DNA from: Clostridia bacterium
GTDB lineage: Bacteria; Bacillota; Clostridia; Oscillospirales; CAG-272
Direction: 5' to 3'
Length of the DNA: 15,888 nucleotides
Assembly (NCBI GenBank): GCA_017612495.1
Contig: JAGAFQ010000005.1
Span: forward strand, 1 to 15,888
Both the position numbers and the translations under genes were made by a program. Positions 1-7,457 of this stretch are shown here, one piece after another; the first letter of the stretch is position 1, and every line of letters starts with the position of its first letter. The notes below the pieces were generated by a model, which saw nothing but the letters and a program-made list of their open reading frames with translations, was not told the DNA's origin and did not search any database.

Positions 1-5
1 AAAAT

Positions 6-950
6 ATGCAAAACAAATATTTGCCCGAGGGCGAGCTCATTTTATCCGAAAAAAATTCTGCCGCGTTTTCGAGTCTGTCGCAGTTAAAATTTGCCATGGA
101 AAGCAAAGAAATACTTGAGGGATACGTAAGCCTTTGCGATTCCGATCTCAACTTGCATGTGGATCTCGGTGCGTTTCACGGCATAATTCCGAAAAACGAG
201 GTCGCATATTCGCAAGACGGCTCAAATCCAAAAGATATTTGCGCTATAACGAGGGTCGGCAAAGCCGTGTGCTTTTGCATAGAAAGCATTGAAGAAAAAG
301 ACGGGGAGATAACGGCGATACTTTCGCGCAAGAATGCTCAAAAACGGTGCTGTGAGGAGTATATAAACACACTTGAATGCGGAGATATCATCGGCGGAAA
401 AGTCACGCATATCGAACATTTCGGCGCCTTTGTCGACATCGGTTGCGGCATCGTTTCGCTGCTCAACATCGATTCTATCTCCGTATCGCGCATATCCTCT
501 CCGCGCGACAGATTTTGCGAGGGAATGAAGATAAGAGTCATCGTGCGCGACATAGATAAGGAGCTTCACCGAATATATTTGAGTCACAAGGAACTACTCG
601 GCACCTGGGAGGAAAACGCCGCCGCGTTTTCACCGGGGCAGACTGTCGCAGGTATTGTCAGAAGCATAGAAGACTACGGCATTTTCATCGAGCTTGCGCC
701 TAATCTTGCAGGACTTTCGGAATACAGAGAGGGCGTATACGTGGGGCAGTATGCCTCGGTCTACATCAAGAGCATAATACCCGAAAGGATGAAAATAAAG
801 CTTGTGCTCGTCGATTCGTTCGACTCCGATATAAAACCGCAAAAGTTAAAATATTTCATTCCGCCGGAAATAAAGCATATCGATCATTTCAGGTTTTCTC
901 CCGACGTTTGCCAAAAAACGGTCGAGAGCATTTTCAAAAGCGACACTTAA
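6..950 (+). CDS. S1 RNA-binding-repeat protein (ribosomal protein S1-like)
   Basis: A 314-residue cytoplasmic protein made mostly of S1 (OB-fold) repeats, which bind single-stranded RNA. Repeat 1 spans about residues 35-108 (core VDLGAFHGIIPKNE). Repeat 2 spans about 124-195 (GDIIGGKVTHIEHFGAFVDI, the most canonical). Repeat 3 spans about 210-268 (GQTVAGIVRSIEDYGIFIEL). A tail of about 45 residues with no domain I recognise follows (IDHFRFSP). It is shorter than the four-to-six-repeat S1 of proteobacteria. Its opening (KYLPEG) and overall plan match what I recall of clostridial proteins annotated as 30S ribosomal protein S1, so the ATG at 6 is probably the true start. Only five upstream bases are visible, so the ribosome binding site cannot be checked. 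The gene is closed by a terminator that overlaps the stop codon. The S1 fold is secure; whether it acts on the ribosome or in RNA turnover cannot be told. Confidence 0.87.
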   Translation: MQNKYLPEGELILSEKNSAAFSSLSQLKFAMESKEILEGYVSLCDSDLNLHVDLGAFHGIIPKNEVAYSQDGSNPKDICAITRVGKAVCFCIESIEEKDGEITAILSRKNAQKRCCEEYINTLECGDIIGGKVTHIEHFGAFVDIGCGIVSLLNIDSISVSRISSPRDRFCEGMKIRVIVRDIDKELHRIYLSHKELLGTWEENAAAFSPGQTVAGIVRSIEDYGIFIELAPNLAGLSEYREGVYVGQYASVYIKSIIPERMKIKLVLVDSFDSDIKPQKLKYFIPPEIKHIDHFRFSPDVCQKTVESIFKSDT

Positions 951-966
951 AGTGTCGCTTTTTTGT
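936..966 (+). terminator. Intrinsic terminator of the S1 gene, overlapping its stop codon
   Basis: The arms AAAAGCGACACTT (936-948) and AAGTGTCGCTTTT (950-962) are perfect inverted repeats around A949. In practice a stem of about 11 bp with a small loop is followed by a T-rich run. The TAA stop (948-950) lies in the loop, so the last codons of the S1 gene form the upstream arm. Confidence 0.9.
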
Positions 967-984
967 TTTGAATGTAAATTATCG

Positions 985-1013
985 TTGAAAAAATGCGCAT
1001 AATAGTATATAAT
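985..1013 (+). promoter_or_regulatory. Sigma-A-type promoter of the DUF3810-WalRK-YycHI operon
   Basis: TTGAAA (985-990) and TATAAT (1008-1013) are separated by exactly 17 bases. A second TATAAT overlaps at 1013-1018. Transcription is predicted to start near 1020, giving a leader of about 30 nt before the ATG at 1050. It is the only clear promoter I see before the six closely spaced genes ending at 8357. Confidence 0.8.
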
Positions 1014-1049
1014 ATAATCAGCGTATTATAAATATTTGAGGTGGAAAAT

Positions 1050-2159
1050 ATGCAGGAGCAAACGGATAACAAACGCTTTTTCACAAGACCGCTTGCAGTC
1101 TTGCTTTGTGTTTGCATATTGAGTTTCATCCTTTGGGGAATTTCGGTCATTTCAAGTCCGTTCGCGGATTTTTTCAATAAATACATCGCCGTTTTCACAC
1201 GTTCGGCTCTGTCATATTTAACGGCGCTTTTGCCGTTTTCGCTCGGCGAAACACTGTTGCTCGCGGCACCCGTTTTCGTGATCGTTTTGCTGATATATAC
1301 CGTTATCGACAAAGACGGCAAAAACAGCCGTCGGCTAAAAACCCTTTTGTCGGTGCTTTTGGTGCTTTTGACGCTTTTCAATTTTAACTGTTCGATAGCT
1401 TACCGAGTTACGAGCATCGGCACAAAACTCGGGCTTTCATCAGGCGGCGCAACGTCCGATGACGTTATATATTCGTTTGAGTGGATCTGCGATAACGTAA
1501 ATGCTTTGGCAAATAAGGTCGACTTTAACTATAATTCATCATCCAAAATGCCGTACGATCTGAAAACGCTCAACGAAAAGCTTTTGAAAACGTATAAAGA
1601 AAATTCAAAAAAGATAGATTTTCTTCCCGTTTTGAACGTTTCTGTAAAGCCCGTGGCGCTTTCGCGCGTGATGACCTATGCCCATATTTCCGGCGCATAC
1701 TCTTATTACACCGGCGAAGCGAATATAAACATCGAATTTCCCGATTACACTCTGCCCTATACCGTGGCGCACGAGATGGCGCACCAAAGGGGCATCATCC
1801 GCGAAGATGAGGCGAATTTTCTTGCGTTCATCATTTGCATATCGAGCGATGACGACTATATAAAATACAGCGGATACGTTTCGATGCTCGAATATTTTAT
1901 GCCTTACGCAAAAGAGGCGGATCCCGATAAATACACCGAGCTGATAAGAAGACTTGATATGCGCATCGGCGGAGAATTCAGAGCGTACAGCGAATTTTAC
2001 TATCAGCACCACGATTCGGCGATAGGCAAGATCAGCGATACCGTCAACGACACGTTCATAAAATCACAGGGAGTAAAATCGGGCAGTAAATCTTACAACG
2101 AATCGGTCAACATCGTCGTTTCTTACTATAAAAGCACACTTGAAAAGAGGGAGGGATAG
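1050..2159 (+). CDS. DUF3810-like membrane protein with HExxH metalloprotease-type motif
   Basis: A 369-residue membrane protein of the DUF3810 type. Three hydrophobic segments lie in the first third (roughly residues 12-33, 52-80 and 94-115). A large domain follows, probably outside the membrane. It contains HEMAHQ at residues 241-246 with an EDEANF motif starting eight residues later. HExxH plus a downstream Glu is the gluzincin-type zinc-ligand arrangement, and E254 is the candidate third ligand. Proteolytic activity of this family is not established to my knowledge, so peptidase is an inference. The start is chosen at ATG 1050 because GAGGTGG (1038-1044) sits five bases upstream; an in-frame GTG at 1041 lies inside that binding site. 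It is the first gene of the operon and is two bases from the next start, so it is probably co-expressed with the WalRK-type regulators and may act on the cell surface. Confidence 0.8.
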   Translation: MQEQTDNKRFFTRPLAVLLCVCILSFILWGISVISSPFADFFNKYIAVFTRSALSYLTALLPFSLGETLLLAAPVFVIVLLIYTVIDKDGKNSRRLKTLLSVLLVLLTLFNFNCSIAYRVTSIGTKLGLSSGGATSDDVIYSFEWICDNVNALANKVDFNYNSSSKMPYDLKTLNEKLLKTYKENSKKIDFLPVLNVSVKPVALSRVMTYAHISGAYSYYTGEANINIEFPDYTLPYTVAHEMAHQRGIIREDEANFLAFIICISSDDDYIKYSGYVSMLEYFMPYAKEADPDKYTELIRRLDMRIGGEFRAYSEFYYQHHDSAIGKISDTVNDTFIKSQGVKSGSKSYNESVNIVVSYYKSTLEKREG

Positions 2160-2161
2160 TT

Positions 2162-3286
2162 TTGAAAAAAATCGCGGTCTTGCTCGTGCTTTCAACTGTT
2201 CTTTCTTTTGGTCTTTTCTTTTCTCAAAAGACGCTCGGCGCGTGGGAAGAGGATACGGCGATACTTGTATTCAACGATACGGTATATGAAGACAGCGGGT
2301 ACTATCCTGCAAGAAACTTTTCAAAATTGTGGTATGTTCCTCTTGCCTATATCGATACAATAGAGGGCTTACACGTAAAAAAGATAATGGGCAAAGCGCT
2401 CGGCTCATTCATCATTTCGACCGATGACAATTCAAAGTATATGTCGTATAACGTCGATAATAACGGCGTTATGTGCGCCGACGGCACAAGTTATGCCGTG
2501 GCAACCACGATTTACAGCAAGCAGCGCTATATTCCGCTTGTCGATATAATCGACTATTTCGGTTTCGATATGGAATTTTCGGCCGATATGCACTATTTAA
2601 GACTTTCAAACGGCAAGCAGAAAAAGACGCTCGACTCGATAAGGAACGAATGGGAAAAGAAAAATTCCGAAAGCACCTCGACCGTGCCGAGCAAAGAAAC
2701 AAATCCGACAGATGACAAGACTCCGAAAAAGGGCGTTTATCTCGGCTTTTGCGGCAGTATCGGTGATAATACCGACGAGCTTTTGGATTTGTTTTCGGCA
2801 AACGGCGGCTTTGCAACGTTTTTTGTCGGAAACGAAAACGTTTCGCCGAATGCCGAATATTTACTGCGCATGATAACGGGCGGTCATTCCGTCGGGTTTA
2901 CGGTCAACGCCGATGACTTTGACGGTTCAGGCGAGATCGTTGAATATCTTGACAAAAAGAATGCCGAACTTTTTTCGCTTTTGCGCATAACAACGCGGCT
3001 TGTAAATCTTGATGGCACAGGCGATAATAAAGACGATGCGAAAGATCTGCTTGAAAGCTGCGGATATACAGTGTGCGATTTCAACATCGAAAGCCGCGAT
3101 GAAACGACGGATTCGTGGGATAATGCACCGATGATCGAAGAAAAATTCGGCGCGTCAGACTTTCCGCTTGTGAAGATGGGCGTAAACGACTGTGCCGTTG
3201 CGACGGCAAGAATACTTTGCAAAGATATAAGCGCCGACGGCAAATTACGTCTTGATGCAATAAAAGACACATCCTTTTGCAAATGA
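2162..3286 (+). CDS. Exported protein: copper-amine-oxidase-like N-domain plus degenerate polysaccharide deacetylase (NodB) domain
   Basis: A 374-residue protein with a typical signal peptide (MKKIAVLLVLSTVLSFGLFF, cleavage probably after LGA at about residue 27). Residues 33-150 resemble the copper-amine-oxidase N-terminal fold found in many clostridial wall proteins (paired YVPLAYI and YIPLVDI blocks). A charged, Ser/Thr-rich linker covers about 160-190. Residues 191-374 resemble a NodB deacetylase barrel: GVYLGFCGSI lies where active enzymes have a TFDDGP-type strand, GGFATFFVG matches the usual ATFFV strand, and GGHSVGFT replaces the GHEIGxHTxxH-type motif. The metal-binding Asp pair and both His of the second motif are missing, so deacetylase activity is unlikely and a structural or ligand-binding role is inferred. 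TTG is the start, with GGAGGG (2150-2155) six bases upstream. It sits between the HExxH protein and the response regulator. Confidence 0.72.
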   Translation: MKKIAVLLVLSTVLSFGLFFSQKTLGAWEEDTAILVFNDTVYEDSGYYPARNFSKLWYVPLAYIDTIEGLHVKKIMGKALGSFIISTDDNSKYMSYNVDNNGVMCADGTSYAVATTIYSKQRYIPLVDIIDYFGFDMEFSADMHYLRLSNGKQKKTLDSIRNEWEKKNSESTSTVPSKETNPTDDKTPKKGVYLGFCGSIGDNTDELLDLFSANGGFATFFVGNENVSPNAEYLLRMITGGHSVGFTVNADDFDGSGEIVEYLDKKNAELFSLLRITTRLVNLDGTGDNKDDAKDLLESCGYTVCDFNIESRDETTDSWDNAPMIEEKFGASDFPLVKMGVNDCAVATARILCKDISADGKLRLDAIKDTSFCK

Positions 3287-3300
3287 GAGGAGAAACTGTT

Positions 3301-4005
3301 ATGGATAATATCAAAAAACGCATTCTCGTCATTGAGGACGAAAAGAATATCGTGAGCCTTTTGACCTATAATCTTTCGAGAGCCGGATACGATTATGACG
3401 TCGCCTATGACGGCGAAGACGGTCTTAACAAGGCCATAAGTGAGCAATACGACCTTATTTTGCTCGACATCATGCTGCCGAAAATGGATGGCTATGAGGT
3501 ATGCCGTGAGATAAGAAAGGTCAAAGACACCCCAATTATCATGGCTACGGCGAAAGAAGAAGAGGCAGATAAGATATACGGCTTGAATATCGGAGCCGAC
3601 GACTACGTGACAAAGCCTTTTTCGCTCTCTGTGCTTTTGGCGCGTATAAACAGCAACATCCGCCGTTTCAGCGGTGAGCTTTCGCAGGTATGCACACCGA
3701 AAGGCAAAGTCGTCAGCATAGGCGAGCTTGTCGTCGATTTCGATAAGTGCTGTGTGTCGAAAAACGGCGTCACCCTGCATCTTTCAAAAAAAGAATACGA
3801 GATCGTGTCTTTCCTTGCGGAAAACCGCGGCAAGGTATTTTCGCGCGAAGACCTTTTGACAGAGGTCTGGGGATATGACAATCTTTATTGCGATAAACGC
3901 ACCGTCGACGTGACGATAAGCCGAATAAGGCAGAAGATCGAAAACGACCCCGATGATCCGAAATTCATCATCACAAAATCGGGTATGGGATATTTTATGA
4001 ACTGA
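3301..4005 (+). CDS. walR: OmpR/PhoB-family response regulator, WalR-like
   Basis: A 234-residue cytoplasmic transcription factor. The receiver domain (about residues 6-120) has the acidic pair E12/D13, phospho-acceptor D56 (DLILLDIMLP), switch residue T83 and conserved K105 (DDYVTKPF). A winged-helix DNA-binding domain follows (about 133-234), with the typical RTVDVTISRIRQKIE recognition region and TKSGMGYFM hairpin. All phosphotransfer residues are present, so it should be active. ATG 3301 is chosen because AGAGGAG (3286-3292) lies eight bases upstream; an in-frame TTG at 3277 would start inside the previous gene. The WalR assignment rests on the following kinase with HAMP and PAS domains and the two YycH/YycI-like genes. 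By sequence alone it could equally be called PhoB/PhoP-like. The known WalR role is control of wall hydrolase genes. Confidence 0.88.
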   Translation: MDNIKKRILVIEDEKNIVSLLTYNLSRAGYDYDVAYDGEDGLNKAISEQYDLILLDIMLPKMDGYEVCREIRKVKDTPIIMATAKEEEADKIYGLNIGADDYVTKPFSLSVLLARINSNIRRFSGELSQVCTPKGKVVSIGELVVDFDKCCVSKNGVTLHLSKKEYEIVSFLAENRGKVFSREDLLTEVWGYDNLYCDKRTVDVTISRIRQKIENDPDDPKFIITKSGMGYFMN

Positions 4006-4105
4006 TCATATCACGCTTCTCGTTTTGCGGCGTTTGCTTTGCAATGTCGCCGCGATCCCGAAAGAAAGGAAACTTTCGCCGCCGGCGGAAGCAGTTATCA
4101 CAAGG
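4006..4105 (+). other. GC-rich, hairpin-prone gap between response regulator and kinase
   Basis: The other gaps in this operon are 2 to 17 bases, but this one is 100. GCGGCG (4027-4032) can pair with CGCCGC at either 4048-4053 or 4077-4082. CGAAAG/CTTTCG (4059-4064 and 4073-4078) form a small stem around a purine-rich AAAGGAAA, and CCGCCGGCGG (4079-4088) is a perfect palindrome. The kinase frame is open through it from a TTG at 4025, so part of it could instead be coding. Confidence 0.45.
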
Positions 4106-5908
4106 ATGTACAGAAGTATTTACTTTAAGATAATACTGATACTCGTAATATTCATAATCACGGTCGTCGCTGTTATCGGCACGGGACTTATTGTCGGTGT
4201 ATCGAATTATTTTACAAGCGATTTTGACAATCAGATGGAGGACGGCTTCTCGGGCAGCTCCGCTCTTAAAGCCGACCTTACCGAATCCTTGCTTTTTGAG
4301 GATTATGCCGAACGACAGCAAAAGATATTATCGGTCTATTCGTCGTCTCTCGGCATAGGCGCATATCGAAACTACTACGTTTTGGATATGAACGGCACCG
4401 TTTTGGCGTCTTCTGATCTTGAATCGGTCGGTACAAGCCCGCAAAAGTCGGGGAGGCTTCTGGCGGCGATGAACAGAAACGTGGCGTCTGCGAGAAAGTC
4501 ATACGCTTCCGACTTTATGGACTATGCCGTTTATATTTCAAACGGCGAAAAAGAATGTATCATTTACGTAAAAGACTTAAAGCAGGAATTCGCGAATATC
4601 AGCTGGATATTGTTCACGACGATACTCGAATCATTGCTTTTGGGACTTGCCATCGCAATAGCGCTTTCGTTCTTCCTCGCAAAGACGATAACCGCGCCTA
4701 TCCAGAATTTGACATACGATGCCAAAAAAATTGCCGAGGGCGAGTTTTCTCATGAGATCGCCGTACATTCCGATGACGAAATAGGCATACTCACCGACAC
4801 CTTCAACAAGATGAAAAATATCTTGAAATCTACACTTGAAGAGGTTTCGGGTGAGCGCCAAAAGCTTCAGACCGTCTTTTCATATCTGCGCGATTCGGTC
4901 GTTGCATTCGACGATGAGGGCAGAGTGCTCAACATCAACGATACCGCCGAAAGATTCTTTGCCGAGCCTCTTGAATGTGATGACGTTGCAAATGTCTTGA
5001 CTCTTGACAAGCTTTTATCTTTGCTCGATATCAAATTTACCCCCTCGAAACTTGCAAAGAGCGAAGATTTTTCATATTCCGTTGAGGACGTTATCTTCAA
5101 AGACAAGGTGCTTGCCATCAACTTCGGCGAACTCAAATACAAGAAAAATGAAGATACCGCGAAAGGTACCATCGTCGTGATACACGATATTACGGGACGG
5201 TATGAACTCGAAAAGGCAAGACGCGAATTCGTTGCCGACGTATCGCACGAATTGCGCACGCCTCTTACATCCATCAAGGGAATGACCGAGACTGTGCTTT
5301 CAGATCCCGAGATGCCCGCCGAGGTGCGAGAGGGCTTCTTGAAGATCGCAATCGACGAGTGCGACAGAATGACGCGCATCGTCGGAGATCTTTTGATGCT
5401 CTCAAAACTCGATTCCAACAAAAACCAATGGCAGATATCGGAATTCTCGCCGAGCGAAATGCTCTCTCATCTTTGCCGGGCTATGCGCGTCGATGCCGAA
5501 AAGCACGGACATACGCTTTCTCTTGATATTATGCCCGATATGCCGAACATAACCGCCGATCGAGGCAAAATCGAGCAGGTCATTGTCAACGTCATTTCAA
5601 ACTCGATAAAATATACGCCGGATGGCGGCAAGATTGACGTTTCTGCCGAGGCGAACAAGATGAGAGTTTCCATATCGGTCAAAGATAACGGCACGGGAAT
5701 TCCCAAAGAAGATAAAGATAAGATCTTCGACCGTTTCTACCGTGTCAAAAAAGACCGCAACCGCGACACGGGCGGCACGGGGCTCGGACTTGCCATCGCC
5801 AAGGAGATCGTTGAAGCCCATCACGGCTCAATAAAGATCGACAGCGACGTCGGCGTCGGCACCGAGATCACGATAAGTCTGCCGATAAAATGCAAACTTA
5901 AACTTTGA
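4106..5908 (+). CDS. walK: WalK-like sensor histidine kinase (TM-extracellular domain-TM-HAMP-PAS-HisKA-HATPase)
   Basis: A 600-residue membrane kinase when started at ATG 4106. TM1 spans about residues 8-33 and a possible Cache/PAS-like extracellular domain about 37-165 (YYVLDMNGTVLASSDLESVGT). TM2 spans about 167-191, HAMP about 192-243 and a cytoplasmic PAS about 253-370. HisKA carries the phospho-acceptor H381 (VADVSHELRTPLTSIKG). The ATPase domain has the N box (NVISNSIKYTPDGG, 495-508), DNGTG (527-531) and GGTGLGLA (556-563). All catalytic motifs are intact. It should phosphorylate the preceding regulator in response to an envelope signal. ATG 4106 puts TM1 near the N-terminus as usual, but its binding site is weak (GGCGGAAG about 13 bases away). 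TTG 4025 would add 27 residues. The WalK name rests on domain order plus the YycH/YycI-like neighbours; PhoR-like is the alternative. Confidence 0.87.
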   Translation: MYRSIYFKIILILVIFIITVVAVIGTGLIVGVSNYFTSDFDNQMEDGFSGSSALKADLTESLLFEDYAERQQKILSVYSSSLGIGAYRNYYVLDMNGTVLASSDLESVGTSPQKSGRLLAAMNRNVASARKSYASDFMDYAVYISNGEKECIIYVKDLKQEFANISWILFTTILESLLLGLAIAIALSFFLAKTITAPIQNLTYDAKKIAEGEFSHEIAVHSDDEIGILTDTFNKMKNILKSTLEEVSGERQKLQTVFSYLRDSVVAFDDEGRVLNINDTAERFFAEPLECDDVANVLTLDKLLSLLDIKFTPSKLAKSEDFSYSVEDVIFKDKVLAINFGELKYKKNEDTAKGTIVVIHDITGRYELEKARREFVADVSHELRTPLTSIKGMTETVLSDPEMPAEVREGFLKIAIDECDRMTRIVGDLLMLSKLDSNKNQWQISEFSPSEMLSHLCRAMRVDAEKHGHTLSLDIMPDMPNITADRGKIEQVIVNVISNSIKYTPDGGKIDVSAEANKMRVSISVKDNGTGIPKEDKDKIFDRFYRVKKDRNRDTGGTGLGLAIAKEIVEAHHGSIKIDSDVGVGTEITISLPIKCKLKL

Positions 5909-5925
5909 TGAGAGGAGAGGGAAGA

Positions 5926-7443
5926 ATGGATAAAAAAAGCGCACCGTCACTTTCAAGAGCCGAAGCTTTCAAGATAGTCATAGTCGGCATTCTTTTGCTT
6001 ATGGCAGTCTTGCAGGTCATCGTTTATGAGTTCAACGCCATATCTTCTCTCGATTCATCGCAAAAGAGCGCGCCGAGCGACTTGTTTATCTATCAGGGCG
6101 CAAACGAAAAAGACAGCGTTACTTTCGACAACAAAAAACTTTTGCCCGAAAAGATCGCATATTCATTTTCAGATGAGTTTTCGGGTGTTGTTTCAAATTC
6201 AAATGAGAGCGTTTCGGAATTATACGAGGGCATCGAGCCGCTTATTTCGGCGGTATTTTCATCCGATGCCGAGTGTGTAAAGCTCGGCGACGTTGCCGGC
6301 AGAACGCTTTGGCACGGCGCCTGCGAGTCAAACGAATACGTTTATATAAAATACCACGGAGAATTTCCGTTTCCGCTCATCTATGCCTATGCAAATGAAG
6401 AAAAGAACGTGCTTATTTCATCCGTTGCCTCCGGCGATATGCCCAAGATCGGCGATATGTTCATAAAGCTTTGCCGCGGCAGCGATGCCGAGATACAGTC
6501 GGGACTTGAAGACCATGTGGGCAAATTCTATGCCATAGGACATACCGAAGACGGCAAATATTCGCTTTTTATCTCTCAAAAAGGCGACGGAGATATTGAT
6601 TTTAGCAAGTCGGCATTTGAAACATATACTGATTTTGCAGACGCATCCGCAATAAAATTTGTCGAAAAAGACAAATCGGCTGCCCTTTTTCCGTTTGAAG
6701 AAATTTACCGCGGCATATCCGTAGGTCCCTCTTTGGCATTTTTCGACTGCAAAGATCTGCAAAATGCCGACACCGTTGTAAGAAGAGATGCAAACGAAAA
6801 TGACGTTTTCGATAAAGAAACGCTCGATGAGCTTTCTTCGTCTGTCTTCGCCGTCGACCATTCTGCCGCATATTCTGAGATCGACGGGCGCTACACCTAC
6901 GTTGACGTTCAAAGCGAACTTGCGATAAACTCCGAAAAAATATCGTATTCGAGCGATTCGGGAATCGATATAGGTCTTTTCTTGAAATACCGTGTTCTCG
7001 AAAGAGGCTACGGCATAATCGATAAGGTCAAGGCTTCGGGCGAATTTGCAGATAAGGTGCGCGAGCTCTTGCCCACCGCTTTCTGCGGTCTTGCCGATCT
7101 GAAGCTTTCAGACGTCTATGAAGAAGATGGCGGTAACGGCGCTATCGTCGTTAAATATTCGTTCTTCCTGCAGAATATAAGAATAAACTGCGAGGACGTC
7201 ACTGTTAAGATCGTCAATGACAAAATCGTTTTTGCCGAGATACCGCTTATTTCCTTTGAAAAGGGAAGCGCTTCTTATATTCTTTTGCAGTCTGCCGTTT
7301 TTGCCGCGGCAGCGATAAAAAACGAACAGGTCTCCGATTTTGAAAAAATCAAGGATAAAACCCTTTCGGCGGTCGTACTCGAATATGACAAGAGCGAAGA
7401 CGAAACGGAATATAAGTGCTCTTGGAAACTTATTTGGAACTGA
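5926..7443 (+). CDS. yycH: YycH-like regulator of the WalK kinase
   Basis: A 505-residue protein with a short cytoplasmic start, one transmembrane helix (about residues 14-34, FKIVIVGILLLMAVLQVIVY) and a large extracytoplasmic region without further membrane segments or catalytic motifs. ATG 5926 is chosen because AGGAGAGG (5913-5920) lies five bases upstream; the in-frame TTG 5905 overlaps the kinase stop. It is called YycH-like from its position directly after the kinase, its topology and length, and the YycI-like gene that follows. Sequence similarity alone is weak to my eye. In Bacilli, YycH and YycI are membrane-anchored partners that modulate WalK, and a similar role is inferred here. 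The C-terminal part (about 340-440, YGIIDKVKASGEF onward) has the look of the YycH/YycI-type fold. Confidence 0.62.
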   Translation: MDKKSAPSLSRAEAFKIVIVGILLLMAVLQVIVYEFNAISSLDSSQKSAPSDLFIYQGANEKDSVTFDNKKLLPEKIAYSFSDEFSGVVSNSNESVSELYEGIEPLISAVFSSDAECVKLGDVAGRTLWHGACESNEYVYIKYHGEFPFPLIYAYANEEKNVLISSVASGDMPKIGDMFIKLCRGSDAEIQSGLEDHVGKFYAIGHTEDGKYSLFISQKGDGDIDFSKSAFETYTDFADASAIKFVEKDKSAALFPFEEIYRGISVGPSLAFFDCKDLQNADTVVRRDANENDVFDKETLDELSSSVFAVDHSAAYSEIDGRYTYVDVQSELAINSEKISYSSDSGIDIGLFLKYRVLERGYGIIDKVKASGEFADKVRELLPTAFCGLADLKLSDVYEEDGGNGAIVVKYSFFLQNIRINCEDVTVKIVNDKIVFAEIPLISFEKGSASYILLQSAVFAAAAIKNEQVSDFEKIKDKTLSAVVLEYDKSEDETEYKCSWKLIWN

Positions 7444-7457
7444 CGGAGGGCGTGATA

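Noticed and set aside
947..1381. Minus-strand open frame of 144 codons overlapping the terminator, promoter and start of the DUF3810 gene
   Set aside because: Low-complexity Lys/Ser-rich translation. It crosses a clear promoter and terminator and has no recognisable domain.
3277..3300. Upstream TTG start for the response regulator
   Set aside because: It lies inside the previous gene, whereas ATG 3301 has AGAGGAG at proper spacing and gives the normal receiver-domain start.
2884..3780. Long minus-strand open frame of 298 codons antisense to the pseudo-deacetylase and response regulator
   Set aside because: It covers parts of two well-supported plus-strand genes, its translation matches no family I recognise, and it arises from the codon bias of the real frames.
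4867..5421. Minus-strand open frame of 184 codons inside the kinase gene
   Set aside because: The Ser-rich translation is typical of an antisense shadow and the sense strand encodes clear PAS and HisKA domains.
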